Origin: Ferruginibacter albus
GTDB lineage: Bacteria; Bacteroidota; Bacteroidia; Chitinophagales; Chitinophagaceae
Assembly: GCF_020042285.1 (NCBI RefSeq)
Contig: NZ_CP083388.1
Location: forward strand, 3,002,001-3,066,000
Length of the DNA: 64,000 bases
Reading direction: 5' to 3'
Shown: positions 18,333 to 28,600 of the stretch, in pieces
How the letters are laid out: each line of letters opens with the position of its first letter
Numbering within the stretch: the first letter of the stretch is position 1
The notes under the pieces: model-generated
What the model was told of the DNA's origin: nothing
What the model saw: the letters and a program-made list of their open reading frames with translations, nothing else
The model's database searches: none
Program-made: the position numbers and the translations under genes

Positions 18333-19132
18333 GCGCACAAGAGATCATATCGTCAGGGCTATTAGAGCTATACGCTGCAGGACTTACTTCTCAGGAAGAA
18401 TCCCTGCAGGTAGCACAATGGATAAAACAATTTCCTGAAGTAGCCGCTGAGTTCAATGAAATTCAGTTAAGTATTGAAACTTTAGCTAAAGCCAATGCAA
18501 TAGAGCCATCCCCTTCTGCAAAAGAAAAAATATTCCGACAGATTCAGCAGAGCAAACCGGCAGAGATCATTTCTTTAAACACATCAAAAGCAAGAACTGC
18601 AGCTATCCCTTCTTATTGGAAATGGGTAGCCGCGGCTTCCATCATTTTATTGTTAGGAAGTGTTGCCTTAAATATAATGTTGTATGGCAAATACGATGTT
18701 GCCGATAATAAATTACAACAAACACAGCAGGAATTGGCGGGTGCTATGAAGGAAGATCATGAAATGGATAAAGAGATGAGCATTGTTCACAATAAATTTT
18801 GCCAGCCCGTTGCTTTGCACAGTACACAAGCTCAATACGATGCTGCTGCAAAAATATTCTGGATAAAAAATACCGGCGATGTTTATATCGATCCCTGTAA
18901 TTTACCTGCAGCTCCTGATGGTAAACAATATCAATTATGGGGAATTGTAGATGGCAAGCCCGTAGATGCAGGTGTGATAATTTATACAGGCAAACAGGCT
19001 GCAGCCAACAAATATCATATTCAAAAGATGAAGAGCTTTGGCAAAGCCGATGCATTTGCCATTACTATTGAAAAAGCAGGCGGTAACCCAACTCCCACAA
19101 TGGATAATATGGTGGTGATGGGAAAATTATAA
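18329..19132 (+). CDS. Membrane anti-sigma factor (RskA-like)
   Basis: This 267-residue protein starts with GTG and overlaps the sigma gene by four bases. The N-terminal ~80 residues form a small helical domain that would bind the sigma factor, a membrane helix follows (about 92-115, WKWVAAASIILLLGS), then a short coiled coil and a periplasmic domain resembling the RskA/anti-sigma-K C-terminal domain (QYQLWGIVDGKPVDAGVI and FAITIEKAGG). It would hold the sigma factor inactive at the inner membrane until an envelope signal releases it. No zinc-binding HxxxCxxC is present. Confidence 0.88.
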   Translation: MSAQEIISSGLLELYAAGLTSQEESLQVAQWIKQFPEVAAEFNEIQLSIETLAKANAIEPSPSAKEKIFRQIQQSKPAEIISLNTSKARTAAIPSYWKWVAAASIILLLGSVALNIMLYGKYDVADNKLQQTQQELAGAMKEDHEMDKEMSIVHNKFCQPVALHSTQAQYDAAAKIFWIKNTGDVYIDPCNLPAAPDGKQYQLWGIVDGKPVDAGVIIYTGKQAAANKYHIQKMKSFGKADAFAITIEKAGGNPTPTMDNMVVMGKL

Positions 19133-19154
19133 AACAAATAAAAACTTTCATACA

Positions 19155-19186
19155 AAAAAATGGCTTCTTTAGAGAAGCCATTTTTT
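19155..19186. terminator. Bidirectional terminator between convergent genes
   Basis: AAAAAATGGCTTCT (19155-19168) and AGAAGCCATTTTTT (19173-19186) form a perfect 14-base stem with loop TTAG. It can stop transcription of the anti-sigma gene from the left and of the GGGG-repeat gene from the right. Confidence 0.95.
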
Positions 19187-19201
19187 ATTTAATAAAAGAA
19201 A

Positions 19202-19879
19202 TTATTTTGGCAACGTAGCCAATATATCTCCATTGTTATTATATACTGTTATATTACCCGTTTTATCATCCTGTGCTCCCACATACGCCACCCGTTGATT
19301 GTTGCCATTATAAACCCCTACTCTTCCTCCGGCAGAATTGGTTGATAAACGAATGACCTGCTGATCTCCGCTTGACAAAGAAAAATAACCGCCGCCACCA
19401 TCTGTATTAGATATAAGACCCAATGTTTTTGCATATTTGTTATTGGTACGAATATACCCTGCCTGATCGGTGGTAGCGCCCATTTCTGCTATCTCGTACG
19501 AATTTTTGTTAAGTACTGCCAGGTAACCGCCGCCACCTTCAGTTTTAGTAACCTTAAAGATCAGGTTCTCATCTTCATCATAAGAACTTATTCCGCCACC
19601 GCCGCCATTGGTTGTTATGAGCGATACTAATTTTTTTCCATTGCTGGAGAAAGTAGTAAGTTTTCCACCTCCATCTTCTTTTTTAATAGAGACCACTACA
19701 TTTCCAAAATTATCTACTACCTGGAATTCTTTTGCCTGTACCAGATCAGGTACTGTTTGCTGCGTTTTGTGCGACATTAATACAATAGACACCGCCACTA
19801 TAACTGAAAGCCCGAAAAAGTAACGATATAATTTTACGCTTTTTTCTAATTTCAAAAGTCGTTGTTCTAACTGGTTCAT
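19202..19879 (-). CDS. Membrane-anchored glycine-rich repeat protein, possible beta-solenoid
   Basis: The 225-residue protein has a short cytoplasmic N-terminus with a small coiled-coil-like segment (residues 2-17), one membrane helix (about 18-36), and then about seven units of 22-24 residues. Each unit has a hydrophobic strand, a Gly-rich turn such as EDGGG, TNGGGGG, TEGGGG or TDGGGG, a second strand and a G/N turn. Such regular units suggest a beta-solenoid or beta-propeller-like stack outside the cytoplasmic membrane. No family was recognised and no enzymatic motif is seen. It is single, convergent with the anti-sigma gene and divergent from the dehydrogenase gene. Confidence 0.75.
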   Translation of the reverse strand: MNQLEQRLLKLEKSVKLYRYFFGLSVIVAVSIVLMSHKTQQTVPDLVQAKEFQVVDNFGNVVVSIKKEDGGGKLTTFSSNGKKLVSLITTNGGGGGISSYDEDENLIFKVTKTEGGGGYLAVLNKNSYEIAEMGATTDQAGYIRTNNKYAKTLGLISNTDGGGGYFSLSSGDQQVIRLSTNSAGGRVGVYNGNNQRVAYVGAQDDKTGNITVYNNNGDILATLPK

Positions 19880-20027
19880 ATAAAAGATTTTAAGATGATT
19901 ATATAGTGCGACAAAATAAAAAGAATTATCGGCAGTTCAAATACCCGCTAAAAGGTATTGTTCCATGAAAATCATTAGGTTCAAATAAGTTAAATTTGCG
20001 TTTCTTAATTGAAAACGAAAAGAATAA

Positions 20028-22949
20028 ATGAATATCGGCTTACAGCAATTAGCACAACAACTAGAGGGTGATCTGTATTTTGACGTAACCATGCGTACAT
20101 TGTACGCTACCGATGCATCGGCATACCGTGAAATGCCTTTAGCTGTTGCTATTCCAAAATCGATTGGTGATATTAAAAAGCTGATTGCATTTGCACGATC
20201 CAACAAAACATCCTTAATACCCCGTACTGCGGGTACATCATTGGCAGGACAAGTGGTAGGCAACGGTATTATTGTAGATGTATCAAAAAACTTTACACAA
20301 ATTCTTGAATTAAATAAAGAAGAGAACTGGGTACGGGTGCAACCCGGTGTTGTACGTGATGAATTGAATATATATTTAAAACCTCATGGCTTGTTTTTCG
20401 GACCCGAAACTTCTACCGCCAATCGTGCCATGATCGGCGGAATGGTGGGCAACAATTCCTGCGGATCAAATTCAGTTATATATAGAAGCACAAGAGAACA
20501 TTTATTGGAAGTAAAAGCTTTATTGAGCGATGGAACAGAAACAACGTTTAAAGCGCTGAACATTGATGAGTTTCATGAAAAATGCGAAGGGGATACGTTA
20601 GAAGCAAAAGTGTATAAGAGCATTCGTTCTATATTAAGCAATTACGACAACCAGGTTGAGATAAGAAAAGAGTTTCCTAAAAAAAGTATTGAAAGAAGGA
20701 ACACCGGCTATGCGATGGATGTATTGTTGGATACAGCGCCGTTTACAGCAGGTACGGAAGATTTTAATTTCTGTAAGCTGATAGCAGGTTCAGAAGGAAC
20801 GCTTGCTTTTATTACAGAGATAAAATTAAATGTAGACCCTCTTCCACCAAAAACAACCGGCTTGCTTTGTATTCATTTTAATTCTGTTGACGAAGCCTTA
20901 CATGCAAATCTGATTGCATTAAAATATCATCCAAGAGCAAGTGAATTGATCGATCATTATATTTTAGAATGCACCAAAGCAAATGCAGAGCAAAGTAAAA
21001 ACCGGTTCTTTGTTCAAGGCGATCCCGGTGCTATTTTGGTTGTTGAATATGCAGGTGGAGATAGAGAATCAATAACTTTACTTGCCAAACAAGTAGAAGA
21101 AGAAATGCGTAGCCAAAACTTAGGTTATCATTTTCCGTTATTGTTTGGTGATGACACAAAGAAAATATGGAACCTCCGCAAAGCCGGTCTGGGCTTGCTT
21201 AGTAATTTGCCCGGTGATGAAAAAGCTGTTCCTGTAATTGAAGACACAGCTATTGATGTAAACGATCTGCCTGCGTACATACAAGAATTCAATGAAATTT
21301 TAAAGAAGCATAATTTATACTCTGTTCACTACGCTCATGCCGGCAGCGGTGAATTGCACTTACGCCCCATCATCAATTTAAAAACAAAAGAAGGCAACCG
21401 GCTTTTCAGAACGATTGCAGAAGAAATTGCAACGCTGGTAAAAAAATACAATGGTTCTTTAAGTGGCGAACATGGCGATGGAAGATTACGCGGCGAGTTT
21501 ATTCAACAGATGGTAGGTGAAAAAAATTATCAGCTATTCCGGCAAATAAAATACACCTGGGATCCCGATAATATTTTTAATCCGAATAAGATCGTTGATA
21601 CGCCATCCATGAATACCATGCTGCGTTATACACCTGGACAGCAAACGCCAACCTTCAATTCGGTATTTCGTTTTTATAACCAGGATGTATTGCAACATGC
21701 GGAACAATGCAATGGCAGCGGCGATTGCAGGAAAACGCATTTAAGCGGTGGAACTATGTGTCCTTCGTTCATGGCTACCCGAAATGAAAAAGATACAACA
21801 AGAGCAAGAGCAAATATTCTACGTGAATTTTTAACCAATTCCGATAAATTGAATCGCTTTGATCATAAAGAAATTTATGAAGTGATGGATTTGTGCTTGA
21901 GCTGTAAAGCGTGTAAATCAGAATGCCCGTCGAACGTTGATATGGCAAAGCTGAAGGCAGAATTCATGCAACATTATTATGATGCCAATGGCGTTCCTTT
22001 TCGCTCTAAGCTAATAGCCAACTTTAGCAAATCATCCAAATTAGGAAGTATTGCTCCGGCATTGTACAACTTTGCTGCGACAGCTCCAGGCATCAGCAAT
22101 TTAGTAAAATCATTTTCAGGTTTTGCGCAACAACGTTCTATGCCCACTCTTTATAAGACTACCTTGTTGAAGTGGTACAATAAGCATACATCCCAAAATA
22201 AAAATTCCAAATCCCAAAATGGAAAAGTGTATTTGTTTTGCGATGAGTTCACTAATTATAACGACACTGAGATCGGCATTACAGCAATCTCATTATTAGA
22301 GAAATTAGGTTATGAAGTAATTATTCCTGATCATATAGAAAGTGGAAGAACTTATTTATCAAAAGGATTGATCCGTGAAGGAAAAAGAATTGCTAATAAG
22401 AATATTGAACTTCTAAATAAACTTATTTCCGATCAAACTCCATTGATTGGCATCGAACCTTCTGCCATCCTTACTTTCAGAGATGAATACATTGACCTGG
22501 CAACGGATGAAAATTTTGAGGCTGCCAAACAACTTTCAAAAAATGTTTTCTTTATTGATGAATTTATTGCGAAAGAAATGGAGAAAGGAAACATTACCAG
22601 GGAACAATTCACTAAAGAAAAAAGATCAATAAAATTACACGGGCATTGCCAGCAAAAAGCATGGGATGCAGTTAGCCCTTCAGTAAAAGCATTGTCATTT
22701 CCTGAAAATTATACTGTTGAAACAATACCCTCAGGCTGTTGCGGCATGGCAGGCTCTTTTGGGTTTGAAAAAGAACATTATGATATTTCGATGAAGATCG
22801 GCGAATTGGTTTTATTACCCACTGTACGTAATGCGGCAGACGATGTAATCATTGCTGCACCGGGCACTAGTTGCCGTCATCAAATAAAAGACGGAACGAA
22901 AAAACATGCATTGCATACCGTAGAAATATTATACAATGCCTTAGCATAA
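20028..22949 (+). CDS. FAD-linked oxidase with Fe-S C-terminal half (D-lactate/glycolate-type dehydrogenase)
   Basis: The 973-residue protein combines two enzymes' parts in one chain. The N-terminal half is a PCMH-type FAD-binding domain (SLIPRTAGTSLAGQVVG; GMVGNNSCGSNSV) plus an FAD-oxidase C domain (SGEHGDGRLRGEF, WDPDNIFNPNK), as in GlcD and D-lactate dehydrogenases. The C-terminal half has ferredoxin-type cysteines (CLSCKACKSECP) and CCG-type clusters (GHCQQKAW; SGCCGMAGSFG), as in GlcF. It would oxidise a D-2-hydroxy acid, most likely D-lactate, and pass electrons to the membrane quinone pool. The exact substrate cannot be told. It converges on the beta-helix gene with 2 bases between stops. 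Confidence 0.9.
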   Translation: MNIGLQQLAQQLEGDLYFDVTMRTLYATDASAYREMPLAVAIPKSIGDIKKLIAFARSNKTSLIPRTAGTSLAGQVVGNGIIVDVSKNFTQILELNKEENWVRVQPGVVRDELNIYLKPHGLFFGPETSTANRAMIGGMVGNNSCGSNSVIYRSTREHLLEVKALLSDGTETTFKALNIDEFHEKCEGDTLEAKVYKSIRSILSNYDNQVEIRKEFPKKSIERRNTGYAMDVLLDTAPFTAGTEDFNFCKLIAGSEGTLAFITEIKLNVDPLPPKTTGLLCIHFNSVDEALHANLIALKYHPRASELIDHYILECTKANAEQSKNRFFVQGDPGAILVVEYAGGDRESITLLAKQVEEEMRSQNLGYHFPLLFGDDTKKIWNLRKAGLGLLSNLPGDEKAVPVIEDTAIDVNDLPAYIQEFNEILKKHNLYSVHYAHAGSGELHLRPIINLKTKEGNRLFRTIAEEIATLVKKYNGSLSGEHGDGRLRGEFIQQMVGEKNYQLFRQIKYTWDPDNIFNPNKIVDTPSMNTMLRYTPGQQTPTFNSVFRFYNQDVLQHAEQCNGSGDCRKTHLSGGTMCPSFMATRNEKDTTRARANILREFLTNSDKLNRFDHKEIYEVMDLCLSCKACKSECPSNVDMAKLKAEFMQHYYDANGVPFRSKLIANFSKSSKLGSIAPALYNFAATAPGISNLVKSFSGFAQQRSMPTLYKTTLLKWYNKHTSQNKNSKSQNGKVYLFCDEFTNYNDTEIGITAISLLEKLGYEVIIPDHIESGRTYLSKGLIREGKRIANKNIELLNKLISDQTPLIGIEPSAILTFRDEYIDLATDENFEAAKQLSKNVFFIDEFIAKEMEKGNITREQFTKEKRSIKLHGHCQQKAWDAVSPSVKALSFPENYTVETIPSGCCGMAGSFGFEKEHYDISMKIGELVLLPTVRNAADDVIIAAPGTSCRHQIKDGTKKHALHTVEILYNALA

Positions 22950-22951
22950 TT

Positions 22952-25168
22952 TCATGGCGTTTTTTCCACGTGCAGGTTATTGATGCCGTTTTCAATAAAC
23001 ACTCTATCAATGGTAAAATGCGAAGCAAGTTTTATATAAGCCGGTTTTGCAGAGACCAATGTGGACCGAATGGTTGACAACATTTCTTTTATGAACGTGT
23101 TACTCTTATTTCCCTGGTCCGGCAATGGAATAGAGCCAGGACCAACATTATACCTGCAGTTAAGGATACCATAATCAACAGTATCAGATATCAACTTGTA
23201 AAAATTATTGGTAGAATCTGTCCAGCTAAGCGTTCCCAATAATAACATTTTTGCTTTTCCTGAAGGATTATTAAAGCTGGTAGTTTTATTAGGCGTGTTA
23301 TAAATTGCTTCAGCAATTACCGCTTTGCCGGAGAAACTATCAATAGCTATTACGGGCAATTTTTCTTTGGAAGCTGCGGCAATCTTTGCTCCGTTCATAT
23401 AAAATTCTCCTTTATCTTTTAATGTAATAAAATTAGTTCCTCCCCCATTTTCAAACCATTGGTCGTACACCAGCATCTTTTTATTATCATTTACCTGGTA
23501 CGAATATTTATTATTAATAGAAGCAGCGCCAAAAATTTTTAATAAAGAGGAGTATTGTGATGCCGATCCACTCATCTGCACCGAAACAGCATTACAATAA
23601 TTATGTTGCAAATTTTCAAACCTAAGATCAGTATTTGTAATATTATTGATAAGCAGGTTTGATCTTATTGCGGCATAAGTAAGCAACTCATTTGCATAGA
23701 TAGTGTTACCGGTTTTATTATTATCATATACTAAAATACCATCTGCTTTTTTGCTGCAGCTTACTTTCACGTTTTTAATAATTGCCTGTCTTGCATTATT
23801 AACTTGTATTACAGCTTTCCCCGAATCTCCCATCCACTTCAATATCGTTGAAAAGCCATCTCCGCAAAATAGTACAGAAGAGTTTTCAGAGATGGTCAAT
23901 GTTTTTGAAATATTATAAACGCCATATTTAAAATGAATCAATGCTGTTGCATTTTTAGATGCTTTATTAATTATTGCCTGGATCGCATCTGCATTCATTG
24001 TATTATTTACTTCATACAACTTATATTTAATTAATGGAGCAAAAGCTTTAGGCAGCGGCTTGATCTGTTTAGGTACAGGTACACCATATTTATTATCAAT
24101 ATCAATAAAGCTCCGGGTTGTTTGCTTTATTATTTTTTGTTTTGCGGTAAATGAATTGCCGATCATTGTCAGATCCGGCAACGTATTTTTATAAGCATCT
24201 TCATAATGGATCACAAAATTTTTATTTGAATCCGGAGTGATAAATGTGTTATCTAAAAAAAGCACATTGCCTTTTGTGTACATGTCAACCATTATTTTAC
24301 CGGCTGTTGAAAAGATAGTATTATGCTGTATTGTTATGGGAGATGTATTACTAAATTGACTTGCAATAAAAAAAGCATTGGAATTATAAGACAGGTTATC
24401 TCTAAAAGAAAAATAATTAGAATTACCTAACGAGATGTCAGCATGTGTTGAATGGTTGAAAACACTTCTATACACATGAAAATTTCCGGCTCCATTCCCA
24501 GGCACATTATTTGAAACACCTGTATAACAATTTTCAAAATAAGCGTCCCATATCCACCAATCCAACGCATTGGGGCCACCTAAAAAAATGCCGGCTGATG
24601 AACAATTGTAAAAACGACAACGACGTATACTAAACTCCGCATCCATATTGGGCCCTGATTTTAAGCCAACTGCTACATTCTTAAATATCTCATCACAATG
24701 TTGTGTACCAGAATTAGCATATTGCACTTTTCTATCCCACTCGTGTGCCACTGCAGCTAATGCTTTGTTGTTTCCATCCCATGTTATTCTTGCATATTCA
24801 CTATAAGCCACCCCATTTAAAGAAAGCATTTTCATTTTTTCTTCACCGTCCCATTTAATAATAGTGTTTAAAGGGTCTTCACCAATTATAACAATGTTAT
24901 TTTTAGATTGCATTGTTAGAGTAGCTGTAATACGATAAACTCCTTTTGGAATATACAATACAGGCGAGTGCCCATTGCTGCCTAATTCGTCCAATGCCTG
25001 TTGCATTGCTTTTGTATCATCGGCAATTCCGTTGCCTGCAGCATGATAGGCTATTTTCAGATCTGTCCAGCTTGAAAAATAGCCATAAAACTCTTCTGCC
25101 TGTGCAGAAACAAAAAATGGCAACAGGCATTTTACAAAAAGAAACAAACAAGACTTACGCATCTTCAT
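22952..25168 (-). CDS. Secreted protein with two Pectate_lyase_3-type beta-helix halves
   Basis: The 738-residue protein has a signal peptide (to about residue 24, FFVSAQA) and then a right-handed parallel beta-helix. The start of the helix shows AAGNGIADDTKAMQQALDEL and VLYIPKGVYRI, the hallmark of the Pectate_lyase_3 family (polygalacturonase-, epimerase- and phage-tailspike-like proteins). A second, weaker copy of this entry motif lies near residue 390 (NADAIQAIINKAS, then FKYGVYNISKTL), so two helices seem to be joined. No T9SS sorting domain is visible at the C-terminus. Substrate is unknown; a plant-type or microbial polysaccharide is plausible. Confidence 0.78.
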   Translation of the reverse strand: MKMRKSCLFLFVKCLLPFFVSAQAEEFYGYFSSWTDLKIAYHAAGNGIADDTKAMQQALDELGSNGHSPVLYIPKGVYRITATLTMQSKNNIVIIGEDPLNTIIKWDGEEKMKMLSLNGVAYSEYARITWDGNNKALAAVAHEWDRKVQYANSGTQHCDEIFKNVAVGLKSGPNMDAEFSIRRCRFYNCSSAGIFLGGPNALDWWIWDAYFENCYTGVSNNVPGNGAGNFHVYRSVFNHSTHADISLGNSNYFSFRDNLSYNSNAFFIASQFSNTSPITIQHNTIFSTAGKIMVDMYTKGNVLFLDNTFITPDSNKNFVIHYEDAYKNTLPDLTMIGNSFTAKQKIIKQTTRSFIDIDNKYGVPVPKQIKPLPKAFAPLIKYKLYEVNNTMNADAIQAIINKASKNATALIHFKYGVYNISKTLTISENSSVLFCGDGFSTILKWMGDSGKAVIQVNNARQAIIKNVKVSCSKKADGILVYDNNKTGNTIYANELLTYAAIRSNLLINNITNTDLRFENLQHNYCNAVSVQMSGSASQYSSLLKIFGAASINNKYSYQVNDNKKMLVYDQWFENGGGTNFITLKDKGEFYMNGAKIAAASKEKLPVIAIDSFSGKAVIAEAIYNTPNKTTSFNNPSGKAKMLLLGTLSWTDSTNNFYKLISDTVDYGILNCRYNVGPGSIPLPDQGNKSNTFIKEMLSTIRSTLVSAKPAYIKLASHFTIDRVFIENGINNLHVEKTP

Positions 25169-25264
25169 TAATTAATAAAACAAAGTTACTTGCATTGCTC
25201 ACAACCGACTTTATTCATTTGTTAAGATTAAAGTAGCGTTGTAACTTTCATTATATTTTAAATT

Positions 25265-25546
25265 ATGGAAGACATTATCAACAATACAGAAGCTGAACGT
25301 TTTGAGCTTACTATTGACGGAAAAACCTCAATAGTTCAATACGGGTTATTTGATGGCGGCATTGCTTTTTTGCATACAGAAGTACCGCCGGAACTGGAAG
25401 GCAAAGGCATCGCCTCTTCTTTGGCAAAACATGTTTTGGAATATTCAAAAACGAATAATTTAAAAGTATTACCACTTTGCCCTTATATCAATACATACAT
25501 TAAAAGGCACCAAGAATATGAATCACTCGTAGTTAAACATTCATGA
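25265..25546 (+). CDS. Small GNAT-fold N-acetyltransferase (YjdJ type)
   Basis: A 93-residue protein made only of the core GNAT fold. It has EVPPELEGKGIASSLAKHVLEY, where the Q/R-x-x-G-x-G/A acetyl-CoA loop is represented by EGKGIA, and LPLCPYINTYIKRHQEYESL near the C-terminus, both typical of the YjdJ/Gcn5-related short family. Such proteins may acetylate a small molecule or amine, but no substrate is known. It stands alone between two minus-strand genes and ends before a strong terminator. Confidence 0.85.
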   Translation: MEDIINNTEAERFELTIDGKTSIVQYGLFDGGIAFLHTEVPPELEGKGIASSLAKHVLEYSKTNNLKVLPLCPYINTYIKRHQEYESLVVKHS

Positions 25547-25582
25547 TCTCTATTATTTAAGAAATATAATCAGTTCAGGCAT

Positions 25583-25618
25583 AAAAAAACTCCCGACTAA
25601 AAAGCCGGGAGTTTTTTT
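25583..25618. terminator. Bidirectional terminator between acetyltransferase and PorU-like gene
   Basis: AAAAAAACTCCCG (25583-25595) pairs with CGGGAGTTTTTTT (25606-25618), a 13-base stem including A/T runs on both sides. It serves both convergent genes. Confidence 0.92.
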
Positions 25619-25633
25619 ATAGTTACTATATCA

Positions 25634-28600
25634 TTATCGCATCAGGTACATTTTACCGTAACCGCTGTTAAAATATTTACTTGCATCACCCAAACCATTT
25701 GTTACCTGGTTTTTATTAGCGTCGGTACCGGTATACTTATCAATTGATTTTCCATTTAAATTAGTAAGCACCCTGTATAAATAAACGCCATTGGCAAGCT
25801 TTTGTCCATACATATCAGTGCCATCCCATTTATACTCTGTGATGTTGTTTCCGATATGTAAAGGTCCTAACTCGCTTTGCATGATCTCTTTCACCACTTT
25901 ACCTGTAATAGTTAATATCTGTATGCGCATATTCTGCGGCAATTGGCTGCCGGTAAGTGTAAACACAAAAGCAGTTGAGGTAGTAAATGGATTCGGGTAA
26001 TTGAACAATTCAGAGATCATTGTTTTATTAATAACGGTAAAGCTTACCCTATACTCCAGGTTGCCGGCAGTATTACCCTGAACATCTTTACCCGAAACGA
26101 TCAATTCATATGTCCCATCTACCGGGAAGCTTGGCATTAAATTAATAGAAGCCGTATTTTCTCCTTTGCTGAGATCTGCAGGAATGAACTGCATCGTATC
26201 TCCGAATACAAATGGAGGACGTGGTACCGATGGTATGGTAGGATTAGAAGGATCAGGGTATAACACCTGCACTTTTAATAACGACGTGTCATTTAAAGAA
26301 AGGAATTTATTTTCATCCTTTAATTTAATGGTGATATGTGGCTTGGATGAAACAATGTCTTCATTAAGTATATGCACTCCATCAAACGTAACATCCAGTA
26401 AAGGATTGTATTTATCAGCTATTACAAAGAAGTTCTTATAAATGGAGTTGTTAAATAAATATTGTTCCGGCTGATCGTTATCAGGGTTAACGATTACGTA
26501 TAGTGTATTTAAGCCGGCATACAATTTTGTATCAATAGTATCTCTGATCACCAACGTATCGCCTGACAATAATGCTTTGCCTTTAGGTATTGCGATATCA
26601 GTGGTATTGTTGCTGGCATCCGTAATTCTGAACCTTATCTTTAAACTATCAAATTGAACGGGGCTTATATTTTTAAATGCCAATGCAAAAGGAATTTTTG
26701 CGCCTTGTACTACAGTATCCTGCATGTTAAACAATATATTAGGCGCTACTGCACCTTCCGGTACATAATCTGCATTTATTCTCCAATAGTTTAGCTGGTT
26801 TGGCGTAAGGAAATTATTATCCTTGTTTACCATGTTTAATTGTACAAAAGGATATGTGGTGGCATTTACAAAGCTTAGAGATAAAGTATCGATAGCCGAT
26901 GGCATAAACGACGTAAGCAATACTTTATTATTGTTTGCGTCAATTCCATATACTTGTATTTGAACCGTATCTCCAACAGCTTTATCTAATGATCTTCCAC
27001 TCCAATGAAGGCTTGTCCATTTTTTAGCCGGGCCAAATACCGGTGATTGTACAAAGCCTGAATCAACAATTGTTGATAATGGGAATATGGCTTCCAATGA
27101 ATCGCTCTCAGTACGACCTACAAATTGCTGTGGTGCATAGCTCCTGTTTTTGCGGAAGAAATAAATAAATGGAATATTATGCGTAAAGCTATCGATCTGT
27201 GTAAAACCAATATTCTTTAGCTTGTTGTACAAAGAATTTCCGGCGCCTAATGTAAGCGTATCTTTTTTCCAATCATCAATAAAAGAAGCGTTTGGTGGTT
27301 CATTATAAATATTATTACCTACTCCCAGGTTAGTAAGCGAAATATACATTCCATCCGGTATGCTATCAAAAAAGTTTATTAAATTTTTGCGATAAGCAGG
27401 ATCTGCGTAAGGAAACTCAAAGAAATTACGATAAGGTTTTACCGGTGATTGTCCGCAGGCAGGCTTGCTACCAAATCGCCCAATTCCTCCCAGGTCATAA
27501 TTATTCCATGGCATTAAGGTTGCACTATCAAAAACCTCTACCTGTATAGAATTATAATTACAACCGTAAAATTCCAACTGAGTAAAATCCAGATAGGTAT
27601 TTATCTGATCCCAATTATAATAAGGGAATAATCCTGTTTTAATTTTAAGACTTGCCGGTGTAGTAACAAACTTTAGTAACCTATCAACAGAATCAAGACG
27701 AATATCCGTATAAGTGCTATTCAACTCTTGATAGTAATGCGATTGATTAAAGCCCGTACTGCTGTTAGGCAAGTACACAAAAGAAGATGGATTCCAGATT
27801 ATCGGTGTAGAAGATGATAATGGTTGAATAGCTGTACGCCAATAATACACAGTGCTATCGGTATAATTGATAGCAGGCTGACCGAATGTAATTACACCAC
27901 CCACTCCTGTATTGTTGTAAGATTTTTTAAAAGGAGAATTAAATAATGCAGTGGTATCTAATTCCATAAAATATTGCCGTTGTCCACCTAAAGGATTAGC
28001 GGTACTTGCTACATAATTTATATTAGATTGATTAACGATAGAATAATTGTAGGGATAGATAGGTTTCAGTTCATCTTCAAAAATGGTAAAGTCTTTTGAT
28101 ACAGAATTATTTGTTTCGGAAGATTCTGTAATATGTGAATCCGCATCCAATACCACCATTAATTTATTATCCCCTTTGTCTGTTGCCGGATTAATTTGCA
28201 CCGTAAAGTTTAATGAATCAGTATTTTTTGTAGCTGCTATTTTTTGATCAAACAATATCTTAAAAGAACCATCCGGCAATTGACGTTTTACAGTAACTCT
28301 CATTGAATCAGTAATAGCCCTGCCCAAATTTTTTATAGCGATACTAACATTGAAATTATTATCTGCTACAGAAATAATAGAGGGTGAGATTTTCACTAAC
28401 GATTCATCGATCGCATAATCAGGTAAAGTAAAATTGCTTAGTTTGATAGCAGGATCGCCATCTAAATTGATCTGCTCCAAATGTAAACGCATATACACTC
28501 CGCCGTTCACGCCTAATAATTGCGATGTTCCTCCTGTTGCTTGTATCACTTCTTTTATCTGGTTACCTATCGTATTACCATACATGTCGTTACTGAACAA

